Below, piece after piece: positions 1 through 9,132 of a stretch of 64,000 nt of DNA. The notes under the pieces are model-generated. The model saw nothing but the letters and a program-made list of their open reading frames with translations, ran no database searches and was not told the origin of the DNA. The position numbers and the translations under genes were made by a program. Source of the stretch: Pelagomonas calceolata. Taxonomy: Eukaryota; Sar; Pelagophyceae; Pelagomonadales; Pelagomonadaceae. The first letter of the stretch is position 1. Each line of letters begins with the position of its first letter. The stretch spans positions 4,244,501 through 4,308,500 of the forward strand of contig CAKKNE010000002.1 of the NCBI GenBank assembly GCA_918797485.1, given 5' to 3'.

Positions 1-706
1 CGTCTTCGGAGGACGAGGGCGCGACGTCCGGCGTCGGCGCGCGCGCGGGCGGGCTCTTCTGCCGCGGCGACGGGCGCTTGAAGACGCCCGTCAATCTTTT
101 ACCGGCCTCCTCCATCTTCGAGATGACCGTGGGCTTCTTGCGCTCCGCTTTCGGAGATGCTGTGTGCGGGCGCGGCGGCGGCGCGGCCCGAACGGGCGCC
201 GGCGCGGGCGCCTCGGCGGCCTGGTGGAGCCAGGCGGCCTGCTCCGCGCTCAGGCCTTCATCAGGATCCTCCTCCTCCTCCTTTGGTGGCGAGGGCTCGG
301 GCTCCGGAGCTGCGGGCTCCGGCTCCGGTTCTGGCGGAGGCGGCGTCGGCGGCGCCGAACCATCCTCCGAGGTGCGCTCGTACCCGACGCGCTTCGCACG
401 CTTCTTCTTGACAATGGGCCTCCTCACAACAGGCTTGGGCGGTTCCGGGACTGGTGGTGTCGGAGCGCGGATCACCTCGGGCTCGGCCCGCAGGTCCAAC
501 AGGCTCGGCTCCGGTGCCGGTTCTGGCTCCGGCTCTGGCTCGGGCTCCGCTGGCGGCGGCGAGTTGAGGAAAGAGAACGCCGAGCCGGTCGACTCGCGGC
601 CGGTCGCCGGCGGCTCGGGCTCGGCGGGCGTCGCGGGCGCCTCCGGCGCGGGTGATGGGGGTTTTGACGCTTCTTGCTTCACGGAGAGGCCGCCGAAGAG
701 ATCCAT
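1..706 (-). CDS. Pro/Glu-rich protein, N-terminal part (runs off left edge)
   Basis: The minus strand from the ATG at 704-706 is open to the window edge and encodes at least 235 residues. It begins MDLFGGLSVKQEASKPP, then has SAFSFLNSPPPAEPEPEP and long Pro-Glu tracts, a basic patch (RRPIVKKKRAKRVGYERT, about residues 100-120), an acidic stretch (KEEEEDPDEGLS) and a basic tail (KMEEAGKRLTGVFKRP). The short FGGL and SAFSFLN motifs separated by disordered sequence resemble an adaptor or scaffold protein, but I do not recognise a family. This frame is preferred over the two overlapping long frames because it gives an ordered PxPEPEP composition and natural motifs. It is divergent from the HECT gene at 1118. 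The C-terminal part is outside the window. Confidence 0.6.
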   Translation of the reverse strand, partial: MDLFGGLSVKQEASKPPSPAPEAPATPAEPEPPATGRESTGSAFSFLNSPPPAEPEPEPEPEPAPEPSLLDLRAEPEVIRAPTPPVPEPPKPVVRRPIVKKKRAKRVGYERTSEDGSAPPTPPPPEPEPEPAAPEPEPSPPKEEEEDPDEGLSAEQAAWLHQAAEAPAPAPVRAAPPPRPHTASPKAERKKPTVISKMEEAGKRLTGVFKRPSPRQKSPPARAPTPDVAPSSSED

Positions 707-1117
707 CAGCCCTTGCGAACCCCCGGGATGCTGCGCGCGCGTGCGACCCGGGCCACGGGATGGCGGAGCGCTGCTGAGGCGCAGGTGTTGCGGCGCTCGG
801 CACAAGCCGCGGCGAGCGAGAGCTGCGCGCTTTGACTAGCTTTTGCAATAATCTTCCACCCGCAAAGTGGCGTAACAGCTGGGGAGCGCAAAGAGAGTTT
901 TTTTTGTGGCTAGTGTTACATGCCGCTAGCACAGCCGTCTCGACCAAAAAAAAGCCTCGTGTGCGACGCATTGCACATTCCATAGAAGTGCTCAGCAGCG
1001 TCGCTGCTCCCGACATCGCTGGCCGCGCCTCAATAGGAGCCCTCCCGCATAGCGCTGAGGGCCCAGAGAGGAATCCTGGTTTTCAGTCTTTGTGCGCGCA
1101 CAAGTGACTGACTTGAG
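707..1117. other. Divergent intergenic region
   Basis: This is a shared upstream region between the minus-strand gene starting at 706 and the plus-strand gene starting at 1118. It holds one palindromic GCTAG element at 909-930 and short A/T homopolymer runs. I see no gene in it. Confidence 0.6.
909..930 (+). repeat. Palindromic GCTAG element, copy 1
   Basis: GCTAGTGTTAC, a short spacer, then GCTAGC. It lies about 190 bp upstream of the HECT gene ATG and 200 bp upstream of the divergent gene. Confidence 0.7.
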
Positions 1118-4100
1118 ATGGCCTCCCAGACGCCTTTGACGCGCAGCGCCACAAGCATGGATCGATTAGAAGGCCAGGCCCTCACGCGCAGCCCGCCGGG
1201 CTCGGGGGGTCCCTCGGCGAACGACCACGGCGGCCCAGATGATGAGGTGGTCATGGCGCGGCTCGAGCGCATGTCGTCGGCGCAGGGCCGGCGGCAGCTC
1301 TCGCTCGCGGGGCGCCAGGCCATGCAGTCCGTGCGCGACGGGCTGGAGGAGATGCGAAGGCGGCCGTCGATGCGCGAGCGCGCGGAGATCGCCGCCGCGG
1401 CCCTGGACGGCAAGCCCCTGCAGCGCGCCGCGACGCAACCGACGCCGCCGGCGCCTCCATTAAAACGGACGCTGACGGCGCCTCGATCGAGAAGCGTCCG
1501 GCTACGGCCGCAGGAGGCCGCGCAGGAATTATCAAGGACGCTGTCGATCTCCGACGAAGCTACAAAGGAGCCGCCGGAGACGCTGCTCTTCTCCTGGGGC
1601 CGCGGGGCGCTCTTGCACGACGGCGACGCGACCGCCTCGACGCCGGTGGCCAAGTTCGCTTCTCGAAACATTAGAATAGTCAACGTGGACACGAGCGGCT
1701 ACCACGCGCTGTGCGCGGATTCCGAGGGCCGCGTCTTCGCGGCCGGCGCCAACGAGTCCAAGCAGGGCGACGCCTCGCGCCCCGAGGATCATCTGCAGAG
1801 GGCGGTGCGCGTCGAGTGCGTCCCCGTCGGCGCGCGCGTCGTGGCCGTGGCCTGCGGCGCGCGGCACAGCGCCTGCGTCACGTCGCAGGGCCGCGTGCTG
1901 TGCTGGGGTTCTAATGATAGGGGCCAGTGCGGCGATTCCAGAAAATCCGCGCAGCCGCGGGCCGTCCAGGGCGCGCTCGCGCGCTGCGTCGCCGCGACCA
2001 TAAGCTGTGGCGACGAGTTCACGGCCTGCGTGACGTCACGGTTCGAGATTTACGCGTGGGGCGCGCGCGAGGCCTGCGGCGCGCCCGAGGTTCAGGGAGA
2101 CGACCGGGGCGCCGTCGAGGTGCGAAGAGTGGACGCTTTGGTAGGCGTCCCCGTCATCGGCCTCGCGGCGGGCGCGGGCCACTGCGTCGCGCACACGCAG
2201 ACGGGCGAGGCCTGGGCCTGGGGCCGCGACGAGCACGGCCAGTGCGGTTTGGGGGATGCGACGCTCGGGCGGTCCACACAAGTCGAGGCGCCGAGGCGGC
2301 TGGAGGTCTCCTCGCCCATCGACCGCGCCGCGTGCGGGCGCGCCCACACTTTATTAGTGACGAAAAGTGGTGAGGTATTAGGCTGTGGCCGGAACCACGG
2401 CGGCCAGCTGGGCCTCGCAGAGCTTGAGGACGTCTTCGCTCCAACAAAATGCTTCCCCTCACTTAACGGAAGGGCCGTGGTCGCCGTCGCGGGCGGCGAC
2501 GCGCACTCGCTCTGCGTTTTAGATGATGGGTCTTTACGAGCTTTCGGGCGGCCCGCCGGCTGCGGCTCAACTGATGGAGACGATGTAGTGGACGCCGTCG
2601 CGGTGCCGCTGCCGCACGAGTGCTTCCACGTCGTGGCAAGTGGCGACGCGTCGCTCGCGCTTTGCCGCGCCGGTGCGCTCGCGCGCCGCGCCAGCGCGAC
2701 GGGGCCCTTCTGGCGCGACGGCTACACCGACTACGCGGCGCAAGGTCAAAAGCTCGCGAAGCGCGCCGACTCGTTCCTGCAGGCCGCGGCCTCGGCCGCG
2801 CCCATCCGCTCCAGCGAAGCCGCTGCCGTCGGAGCCAAGGCATCAAATGGGGACGCCGGGTGCTTGGATAGGGTTTGTGATGTGCTCGCCTGGCCGTCGC
2901 TGCTCGCGGCGTCGTTCGTCCGTGCGGAACCGGCGGCGCCCCACGACGACAGCCGCTTCGACGAAGACGCCTTCGAGAGCTGTTTCGCGCCTCTGGACGC
3001 CTTCTTCGCATCTGACGACGCCGCGCGGCGCCGGGCAGCTTTAAGCATCCTGTCGGGGGCCACGCGCCTCGGTGCAGCTAGGCACGAGGCCAACTCGGCC
3101 GACGCGGCGCGATGTGCTTTAGCGCTGATGTGCAGCGCGGCGTCGGTGTTAGAATGTGACCATGGGCGTGCCTCGGGGCCTGCATGCGAAGAACCGTCGG
3201 ACGCGGACGCAGCGAAGGGCGCCACGTCACTACTTGCCTGGGACGCGGCGCGGGCCGCGATCGAGGTCGTCTTGAGCGCGCACGAGGCGACGCGGGCGCG
3301 CGCCGTCGTCGCTTGTTTACCTACAGACGACGAGGACCGAGCTGTTTTACGAGAACGGCTCCGTAAGCCCTTGCGGTTCCTTGTGGCCCAGGCGTGCCGC
3401 CGCGCCGGCTTGGAGGGTGTTTTACCATGTGGTGGAAACTTTCCCCCTTTGGGGCAGCTGGCTGCACTGAACCTCGCGGGTGATTTGGCCATGGCCCGGG
3501 ACGTCGTCCTCGACCGGCCCGCGCAATTAGCTCAAGAGGCACTAACATTACAAAGAGTCAAGGCGCTACCTCCTTCACAGACGGCGTTCTCGGCCGCGCG
3601 ACGGGCGTTGTTTGGCCTCGAACTACTCAGGAGGGCCGGTCACGCCGCGGGCGTGCCGCGCAAGGAAACGCTGCAGAGCTATAGAGTAGAGCAGGTCGAC
3701 TCTTTAGGCGTCGTCATCGCGATGCCCTCCGAAGACGACTCGCCCTACCAGCCCGGGCCCGGCGGCCTACTCATCGATTTTCTGAAATGGCAGGAGGCCG
3801 GTGCGCCTTCTGTAAATACTGATGGGTGCTGGTACCTGTCCGGCCACACATGGCTCTGTTCGCCTTCCGCGAAACGTGAACTGCTAGCCTTCGACGCGCG
3901 TCGACGGCAGCAACAATCATTTGTCCAGGCGGCCATGCTCGCGCGCTTCACGCCAAACCAGACTCCTTTTCTCGTGCTGAAGGTGCCCCGCGCTTCACTA
4001 TTAGAGGACTCGCTGGCCTTTTTACGATCTGTACCTGATGGCGACCTGACGAAGGAGTTGAAGATTGAGTTCGTCGGAGAACAGGGCGTCGACGCCGGCG

Positions 4101-5314
4101 GTCTGAAAAAAGAATTCTTCCAGCTACTCGTGCCCCAATTATTCGATCCCGTCGTTGGCATGTTTTCCAAGACGGCGCACGAGGAAGTGTTCTTCAATGC
4201 GGCATGTGATTGGTATCTAGATGAATACGAGCTCGCGGGCTTACTCGTGGGTCTGGCGGTGTACAACTCCGTCGTGCTCGAGGTGCGGCTACCCGTCGTA
4301 GCGTACAAGAAGTTGCTTGTCCACAACGGTGACTCCTTCGAGCCTAGTCTAGCGGACCTGGCGGAGCTCGACGGTGACCTCGCGAAGGGTTTAAGGCAGC
4401 TCCTCGCGTTCGACGGCGACGTCGAGAATACTTTTTGTAGGACCTTCGAGGACGACGACCCGGCGGGCCTGCCGGGCGCTACCATTGAATTGATGCCGAA
4501 CGGCGCTTCCACAAACGTGACGAGTGAGAACCGGGAGGACTACGTTCATGCGTTATGTGACTACCGGCTGAAGGAGGCGGTGCGCGTCCAATTCGATCGC
4601 TTCGCGAAGGGCTTCTGGCGCGTGCTGGGCCAGTCGTCCATTGAAAGGGTCGTGGAGGCGGAGGAGCTGCGGGTCATGGTGCAGGGCGACGAGGCGCCCT
4701 TGGATTGGGCGGCTTTACAAGATGTCTGTGCCTATGAAGGGTTCGGCGAGGCTGTCGGTGGTGCTGACGATGCGGCGACGCCGCCTGTAAATGACGACAT
4801 GTCCGCCGACGTCGAGGACTCGTCGGACTCGGACGCGAGCGACTCGAGCGGCGAGCCGCTGTTTGGAGCTGTGACGGAGCCGCGCGTCGCCGACGGCGAC
4901 GGCGCCGACGGCGCCGCGTCGACGCCGGCGGAAGGCAACGGCTCCGGCGCCGCGGCGACGCCGGACGGCGGAACCGCCGCGGACGCCGCCCGACAAAAAC
5001 GGAACCCGCGCGACGTCCCCGTCGTGAAAGCTCTGTGGGCGGCCGTCGCGGCCTTCGACGACGCTTTGCAGCGGGACTTCCTCATGTTCGTGACAGGGTC
5101 CAAGACCGCGCCCATGGGCGGTCTGGGGGCCCTGCGGCCGCCGGCGCACGCGTCCTTCAAGGTCCAGCGCGCGGGCCCCGATTCGGACGCTTTGCCTACC
5201 TCTCATACGTGCTTCAACACCCTGTTGCTGCCGGAGTACGACCCTCCACAGAAAGTGGCGAAGCTCCTGGAGTATGCTGTGAGAGAGGGCCACGAGGGGT
5301 TTGCCCTCGAATAA
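1118..5314 (+). CDS. HERC-type E3 ubiquitin ligase (RCC1 repeats + HECT domain)
   Basis: This single-exon protein of 1398 aa starts at the ATG in TTGAGATGGCC. Residues about 155-520 contain RCC1 propeller repeats (VFAAGANESKQGD, VLCWGSNDRGQCGD, AWAWGRDEHGQCGLG, VLGCGRNHGGQLGL). The HECT domain spans about 980-1398: it opens with LKIEFVGEQGVDAGGLKKEF and ends with the thioester motif SHTCFNTLLLPEY, catalytic Cys about residue 1365. A disordered acidic/Ser insert lies within the HECT region, about residues 1220-1290. HECT ligases accept ubiquitin from E2 on this Cys and pass it to substrates; RCC1 propellers usually supply substrate or GTPase contacts. The architecture matches small HERC proteins, with a longer linker between propeller and HECT. 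The cellular target cannot be inferred. Confidence 0.93.
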   Translation: MASQTPLTRSATSMDRLEGQALTRSPPGSGGPSANDHGGPDDEVVMARLERMSSAQGRRQLSLAGRQAMQSVRDGLEEMRRRPSMRERAEIAAAALDGKPLQRAATQPTPPAPPLKRTLTAPRSRSVRLRPQEAAQELSRTLSISDEATKEPPETLLFSWGRGALLHDGDATASTPVAKFASRNIRIVNVDTSGYHALCADSEGRVFAAGANESKQGDASRPEDHLQRAVRVECVPVGARVVAVACGARHSACVTSQGRVLCWGSNDRGQCGDSRKSAQPRAVQGALARCVAATISCGDEFTACVTSRFEIYAWGAREACGAPEVQGDDRGAVEVRRVDALVGVPVIGLAAGAGHCVAHTQTGEAWAWGRDEHGQCGLGDATLGRSTQVEAPRRLEVSSPIDRAACGRAHTLLVTKSGEVLGCGRNHGGQLGLAELEDVFAPTKCFPSLNGRAVVAVAGGDAHSLCVLDDGSLRAFGRPAGCGSTDGDDVVDAVAVPLPHECFHVVASGDASLALCRAGALARRASATGPFWRDGYTDYAAQGQKLAKRADSFLQAAASAAPIRSSEAAAVGAKASNGDAGCLDRVCDVLAWPSLLAASFVRAEPAAPHDDSRFDEDAFESCFAPLDAFFASDDAARRRAALSILSGATRLGAARHEANSADAARCALALMCSAASVLECDHGRASGPACEEPSDADAAKGATSLLAWDAARAAIEVVLSAHEATRARAVVACLPTDDEDRAVLRERLRKPLRFLVAQACRRAGLEGVLPCGGNFPPLGQLAALNLAGDLAMARDVVLDRPAQLAQEALTLQRVKALPPSQTAFSAARRALFGLELLRRAGHAAGVPRKETLQSYRVEQVDSLGVVIAMPSEDDSPYQPGPGGLLIDFLKWQEAGAPSVNTDGCWYLSGHTWLCSPSAKRELLAFDARRRQQQSFVQAAMLARFTPNQTPFLVLKVPRASLLEDSLAFLRSVPDGDLTKELKIEFVGEQGVDAGGLKKEFFQLLVPQLFDPVVGMFSKTAHEEVFFNAACDWYLDEYELAGLLVGLAVYNSVVLEVRLPVVAYKKLLVHNGDSFEPSLADLAELDGDLAKGLRQLLAFDGDVENTFCRTFEDDDPAGLPGATIELMPNGASTNVTSENREDYVHALCDYRLKEAVRVQFDRFAKGFWRVLGQSSIERVVEAEELRVMVQGDEAPLDWAALQDVCAYEGFGEAVGGADDAATPPVNDDMSADVEDSSDSDASDSSGEPLFGAVTEPRVADGDGADGAASTPAEGNGSGAAATPDGGTAADAARQKRNPRDVPVVKALWAAVAAFDDALQRDFLMFVTGSKTAPMGGLGALRPPAHASFKVQRAGPDSDALPTSHTCFNTLLLPEYDPPQKVAKLLEYAVREGHEGFALE

Positions 5315-5322
5315 TGTGATAT

Positions 5323-6321
5323 CTATATTATTTCTAACTTTCTGTTCGGATACCCAAACTCTCCTTTGTGCGCGTCGAAGAGCTGCGTGAGCTTCTCGAC
5401 GAAGACCGCGTGGGCCGCATCGACCTCGTCGCGCGTCGGCTCCTTGCTATGCGGCGGCGTCCACGCGTCGCCGAAGACGATGTCCTGCGGGACTTGGAGC
5501 GGGAAGCCCTTGGGCGTCGGATAACAAAAAAAGCCCCAATCTCCAGAGTAGAGAGGTAGGGCAATTCTCAAATTGCGCACGAGCCACCGCCTCGCTCCAT
5601 AGAAGGCGCCGTAGGTCCTATAGAGGTCCGAGGAACCAAAACAATACGCCGGCACGAGTGGTACGTTATGGATCATCGCCAAGCGAACAAAACCTTTGCG
5701 CGACTTCAAATAGACGCGTTCCCTCCCGCAAATCGTCTCGAGCTGCTCGTCTTGGCCGCCCGGACATAGGAATAGAGATAGGCCTTGCCTGAGGCAGCGG
5801 TTCGCCGTTTTCCGCCCAGCGTCCACACAACCGGTCTTCAACGTGACCGTCCTCACCCCCGGGATCTTAAACAAGATGGACGCGGCCAGCGTGCGCGGCG
5901 CGCCCCTTTTATGCACTTTCGGAAACGCATCATACATCGGCCCGGCCATGAGCACGCGAAAATCGCTGTTCACGCCGTGCGGGAAGAAGGCGAAGATGGC
6001 CTGGTCGTCCTTGAGCTGACTTTGGACGGCGTCCGTGCGGTGCAGCTTGAGCGGGAAATACTCTCGCAACCGAGCGAAGACCCAGTGGCCCTTGGAAAAA
6101 GTCTCGTCGGGCCGGCCCGTTTTGAGTTCGCAGTTGTCTATGGTCACGTAGGCGAGCCACGCTATCATTGATGCTGCTATGGCGGTGTACATGTACCTCG
6201 GCTCGACGTTGGCCGCTGCGTACAATGCTAGCAGAGGCGGGGCGGCGATCGTGAATACATAATTGAGGGTCACGAGGAGGACTGTGATGGCTGGGGAGTA
6301 TCCCTTTGCATCTTGCGGCAT
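5323..6321 (-). CDS. Diacylglycerol acyltransferase type 2 (DGAT2/MGAT family)
   Basis: A 332-aa membrane acyltransferase. The hydrophobic N-terminus (about residues 10-65) gives the ER hairpin typical of DGAT2. The signature FFPHGVNSD (about residues 112-120) is the family's HPHG block with F for the first H, followed by SLFLCPGGQDEQ and the RKGFVRLAM block. DGAT2 enzymes acylate diacylglycerol with acyl-CoA to form triacylglycerol, the main storage lipid of stramenopile algae. I chose the ATG at 6321. The frame stays open to 6630 but that extension crosses a palindromic intergenic element and reads as low-quality sequence. The gene converges tail to tail with the HECT gene only 8 bp away. 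Confidence 0.9.
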   Translation of the reverse strand: MPQDAKGYSPAITVLLVTLNYVFTIAAPPLLALYAAANVEPRYMYTAIAASMIAWLAYVTIDNCELKTGRPDETFSKGHWVFARLREYFPLKLHRTDAVQSQLKDDQAIFAFFPHGVNSDFRVLMAGPMYDAFPKVHKRGAPRTLAASILFKIPGVRTVTLKTGCVDAGRKTANRCLRQGLSLFLCPGGQDEQLETICGRERVYLKSRKGFVRLAMIHNVPLVPAYCFGSSDLYRTYGAFYGARRWLVRNLRIALPLYSGDWGFFCYPTPKGFPLQVPQDIVFGDAWTPPHSKEPTRDEVDAAHAVFVEKLTQLFDAHKGEFGYPNRKLEII

Positions 6322-6680
6322 TTTAAAATGCTGCCTTTGGGTGCTGCTTTGGGGTGCTGATGCTGCGACGGCGTCGCGAGCGGCAGCTGCAAGGGCACAG
6401 CTGCTGTGCACTGCGCTGCACTGGCAGCACCGATGCCAAACGTTTGCGATCCGTGACAGCGACGCTGTGAGTGCTAAAATTAGCTGGCGAGCGTGCTCAC
6501 AAGCTCTGTTGGTGACAGCCAAAAAAGACAAGCGATTCCTAGTGTGTCGGTACGCTAGCTCAGCGTTGCAGCTCAAGGGCGCAGGGCTCTGATAGACGCG
6601 CAAGATAACGAGAGCGAACGCAGATAGCACCGTTTATCGATAAACGACCGTCCGGAAGCGCCTCGGCCTCTACGCCACCG
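6322..6680. other. Divergent intergenic region
   Basis: This is the shared upstream region of the DGAT2 gene and the NYN/phosphoesterase/RuvC gene. It carries a palindromic element at 6539-6558 and an intron-core-like motif (TACGCCACCGATGCG) directly around the downstream ATG. Confidence 0.5.
6539..6558 (+). repeat. Palindromic GCTAG element, copy 2
   Basis: CTAGTGTGTCGG, spacer, GCTAG. It lies 218 bp upstream of the DGAT2 ATG and 123 bp upstream of the fusion gene ATG. Confidence 0.7.
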
Positions 6681-9026
6681 ATGCGGCAGCACAAGGTCAG
6701 GAGCAGAGCTGCACTGCACCTGCTCCTTTTGCGAGCAGCAGGGGCCCTGCAAGCCGTAGCGCCGCGCAAAGCCGCGCCAGTCCTCGCGCCGCCGACGGCG
6801 GACTTGGTTCTGATTGATGGGGACAATGTGAGAGGCAAGACGGCCTTCGCGGTCTCCGCGCAGAGCCTCCTCGCGCAGACGAGGACCTTCGCGGTGACGC
6901 AAGACGCGGTCCTATACATCGACCACGGCCTCGCCGCCGAGTGCCTCGCCGTGGACGACAAGCTGCGAGTGGTCTTCGCCGGCACGGCCCAAAGCGCCGA
7001 CGACTGCATCGTGAGGGACGTTGCATACTTACTAGAAGAAAACCCCTCTTTAAGTGTCAGCGTCGTTACATCCGACTCGGGTCTCATCGCGCGGTGTAGG
7101 AAAGCAGCGCGCGCTAGGGGGCGCAACGGCCGCCTCGACATTTGTGGGTCGGTGCGCTTTGCGGAAACGGTTTTGGACGAAGCCCTTGGCGCTGACGCCG
7201 TGGACCACGTTTCTGCAAATGAAGACCACGTGGCCGTCGCCAAGGCCCTGCAGGTCTCGACGGAGCGCGCGTCGCTGAAACGAGTGCGCAATAAACGACT
7301 CACTAAAAAACGGCGAAAAGGCACCACAAACGACGTGACCGCGTCCTTGGCTTCGTTAAATGGCTTAAATGATAAGCCGATCAAGACGCCCGACGCCGCC
7401 CTCGAGGAGCTCGTGTCGAATGGTGCGACGCTACCTCAACTCGAGGCCGCCATCAGGCAAGCGGGAGGCGGCCTTCGAGGGCGCGAGAAGACCTGGGAGC
7501 GGTGCGTGCGCGCGGCCTACTTGCACAAGTGTCTTCGAGGTAAGACGGCAGCACCGCATAAGGTGCTCGACGGCCTCGCGGTCTACGTCAACAAGCTCAT
7601 GACTAGCCGGGCATTGGCGCGCGAGGCCGTCCTGAAAACTGCTAAAAGGCCGCCCCGCCTCAAGGTGAAGAAACGTCTAGAACCCCTCAAACAACTGAAA
7701 CAGATTGAGAGCGTCTCCTCAAAGACGTGGCCGGGCGGCTGGCCGGTTGACGTGAGCGTCATCGAGACGCCGAGAGGTGCTTTCTTGCCAGATCTCGTCA
7801 ATTGTTCAGTAGCTCTAGTATCGGACACGCACGGCTTTCGTATTGACGATTTGCCGATGAAGGGCGACGTGTTAATCCACGCGGGCGACTTTTGGCTCGA
7901 TACGCAGAACCGGAATAGGAACGCCAAGGCGTTTGAGGACTTCGACGCGTGGCTCTATCGGCAGGACTTTACGCACAAGATCGTGCTGCGGGGTAATCAT
8001 GATCCTGTCAGGTGTGAATTCAAGGCGTCGAACGCTACTTATATCGCCGCGAAAAGGCAGACTATTGATATAAATGGTCTGAAGGTCTACTGCGTGCCTC
8101 ATGGTTCGGCTGTCTCCTTGACGAAGGACTTCAAGGCTCTGAAGGAGTTACGCGACGCGGACATACTGCTGACCCATGCACCTCCTAGAGGTACGTTGGA
8201 TACTACGTATGAGGGCAACAACGCCGGCTCCAAGGCCTTGCGGGACGCCTACTACAATGCTTGTGACGACGAGGCGCCGACGCTGTGGGTCTGCGGCCAC
8301 ATCCATGAAAGTGCAGGCGCCGCGCGCGTCGGGGCCACGACGATAATTAATGCAGGAATGGCGAACGCGGGCCGCGCCAAAAGATTGGACCGCGGCTTCG
8401 TCGCCGTCGGGGCGGATCTTGCAGAGGCGCCGCGCGCGCCTCCCTCACCACCTCCTGTTGAGGAAGTCGAGGAGGAACTGACCATGGTGGGCCCCGCGCT
8501 GCCTCGTTTGTTAGCCGTTGATCTGGGCGAAAAGACCGTCGGGGTAGCTTTATATGATGAACAAGGTGCGCTGCTCGACTTCGCTGCGGCGACCGATGAA
8601 GAGGACGGCGCCCGGGCCGTCGTCGCCGCGGCGGAGCGGTGCCTTGGCGGGCGCCAAGCGACCGTCGTTGTGTGCGAGGGCACGGGGCGCCTCCTGGCGG
8701 ACGAGGCGTTCGACGCGCTTTCCCAGAGCGGCCTCGTGGCTTGCGAGGCGCCGCACGTCATCAACCCCGACGAGTGGCGCGCGGCCGTGCTGGCGCCGCG
8801 CGAGCGCGTCAACGCCAAAAAGGCAAAACACGCCGCGCGGTTGGTGGCGCGCCAACTCGCGGGCGGCCTCGAACATTGGCGCGAGGACCTGACGACGGAC
8901 GCGGCGGAGGCGTGCGTCTTCGGCGCGTGGGCTTGCACAGAGCTGGGCTGGCGCGATGATGCTATCGTAGAGCGGTTCTCGAACGGGGACTTGCGGGTGG
9001 TGGCAAAGCGGCCGCTTGTGGATTAA
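6681..9026 (+). CDS. Three-domain fusion: NYN-like nuclease + class III metallophosphoesterase + RuvC-like RNase H-fold domain
   Basis: One uninterrupted 781-aa frame. Residues 1-40 look like a signal or organelle presequence. Residues about 41-175 resemble a NYN/PIN-type nuclease: LVLIDGDNV with acidic D46/D48, DDCIVRD (107-113) and VVTSDSGL with D132. A basic linker with a helical region follows (200-350). Residues 375-580 are a metallophosphoesterase of the MPPED/UPF0046 kind with all metal motifs: SDTHG (381), HAGDF (400), RGNHD (437), THAPP (498) and CGHIH (538). Residues 607-775 resemble a RuvC/YqgF-type RNase H fold: LLAVDLGEKTVGVALYD (D614), VVVCEG (E666) and TTDAAEACVFGAWA (D740). 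The individual folds are assigned from motifs; the combination in one protein is unfamiliar to me. A nucleic-acid processing role is inferred from the two nuclease-like ends. Confidence 0.85.
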   Translation: MRQHKVRSRAALHLLLLRAAGALQAVAPRKAAPVLAPPTADLVLIDGDNVRGKTAFAVSAQSLLAQTRTFAVTQDAVLYIDHGLAAECLAVDDKLRVVFAGTAQSADDCIVRDVAYLLEENPSLSVSVVTSDSGLIARCRKAARARGRNGRLDICGSVRFAETVLDEALGADAVDHVSANEDHVAVAKALQVSTERASLKRVRNKRLTKKRRKGTTNDVTASLASLNGLNDKPIKTPDAALEELVSNGATLPQLEAAIRQAGGGLRGREKTWERCVRAAYLHKCLRGKTAAPHKVLDGLAVYVNKLMTSRALAREAVLKTAKRPPRLKVKKRLEPLKQLKQIESVSSKTWPGGWPVDVSVIETPRGAFLPDLVNCSVALVSDTHGFRIDDLPMKGDVLIHAGDFWLDTQNRNRNAKAFEDFDAWLYRQDFTHKIVLRGNHDPVRCEFKASNATYIAAKRQTIDINGLKVYCVPHGSAVSLTKDFKALKELRDADILLTHAPPRGTLDTTYEGNNAGSKALRDAYYNACDDEAPTLWVCGHIHESAGAARVGATTIINAGMANAGRAKRLDRGFVAVGADLAEAPRAPPSPPPVEEVEEELTMVGPALPRLLAVDLGEKTVGVALYDEQGALLDFAAATDEEDGARAVVAAAERCLGGRQATVVVCEGTGRLLADEAFDALSQSGLVACEAPHVINPDEWRAAVLAPRERVNAKKAKHAARLVARQLAGGLEHWREDLTTDAAEACVFGAWACTELGWRDDAIVERFSNGDLRVVAKRPLVD

Positions 9027-9056
9027 CAACTTATGTTTCTTACAGACTACAATGAA

Positions 9057-9132
9057 ACGTGCTCTGCCGCTGAGCTACTGAAGGAGATCCTTCAGGCAGG
9101 ATTCGAACCCGCGGCCACGTGCTTATAAGGCA
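9057..9132 (-). tRNA. Candidate circularly permuted tRNA-Ile (anticodon UAU)
   Basis: On the minus strand the 3' half comes first (9132-9088): end of the anticodon stem, loop CTTATAA, stem GCACG, variable TGGCC, T-arm GCGGG-TTCGAAT-CCTGC, acceptor CTGAAGG, discriminator A. Three bases later comes the 5' half (9084-9057): acceptor CCTTCAG, TA, D-arm GCTC-AGCGGCA-GAGC, A26, then CGT. The acceptor halves pair perfectly over 7 bp, the D stem over 4, and the T stem over 5 with one GU. Joining CGT from the 5' half to GC before the loop completes a perfect 5-bp anticodon stem CGTGC/GCACG around a canonical loop with U33 and anticodon UAU. The B box (GGTTCGAATCC) therefore precedes the A box (TAGCTCAGCGGC). 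Permuted tRNA genes with this order are known from some algae. The break lies in the anticodon stem, at or next to position 29. No T4 terminator is seen just downstream. Confidence 0.72.

Noticed and set aside
78-839. Plus-strand frame of 253 codons rich in Gly/Ser
   Set aside because: It is the antisense of Pro/Glu-rich codons, which always read as Gly/Ser-rich; the minus strand explains it.
261-1016. Long minus-strand frame of 251 codons
   Set aside because: It is a shifted shadow of the Pro/Glu-rich gene starting at 706. Its upstream part crosses the intergenic palindrome and its composition is Arg/Ala-rich with no motifs.
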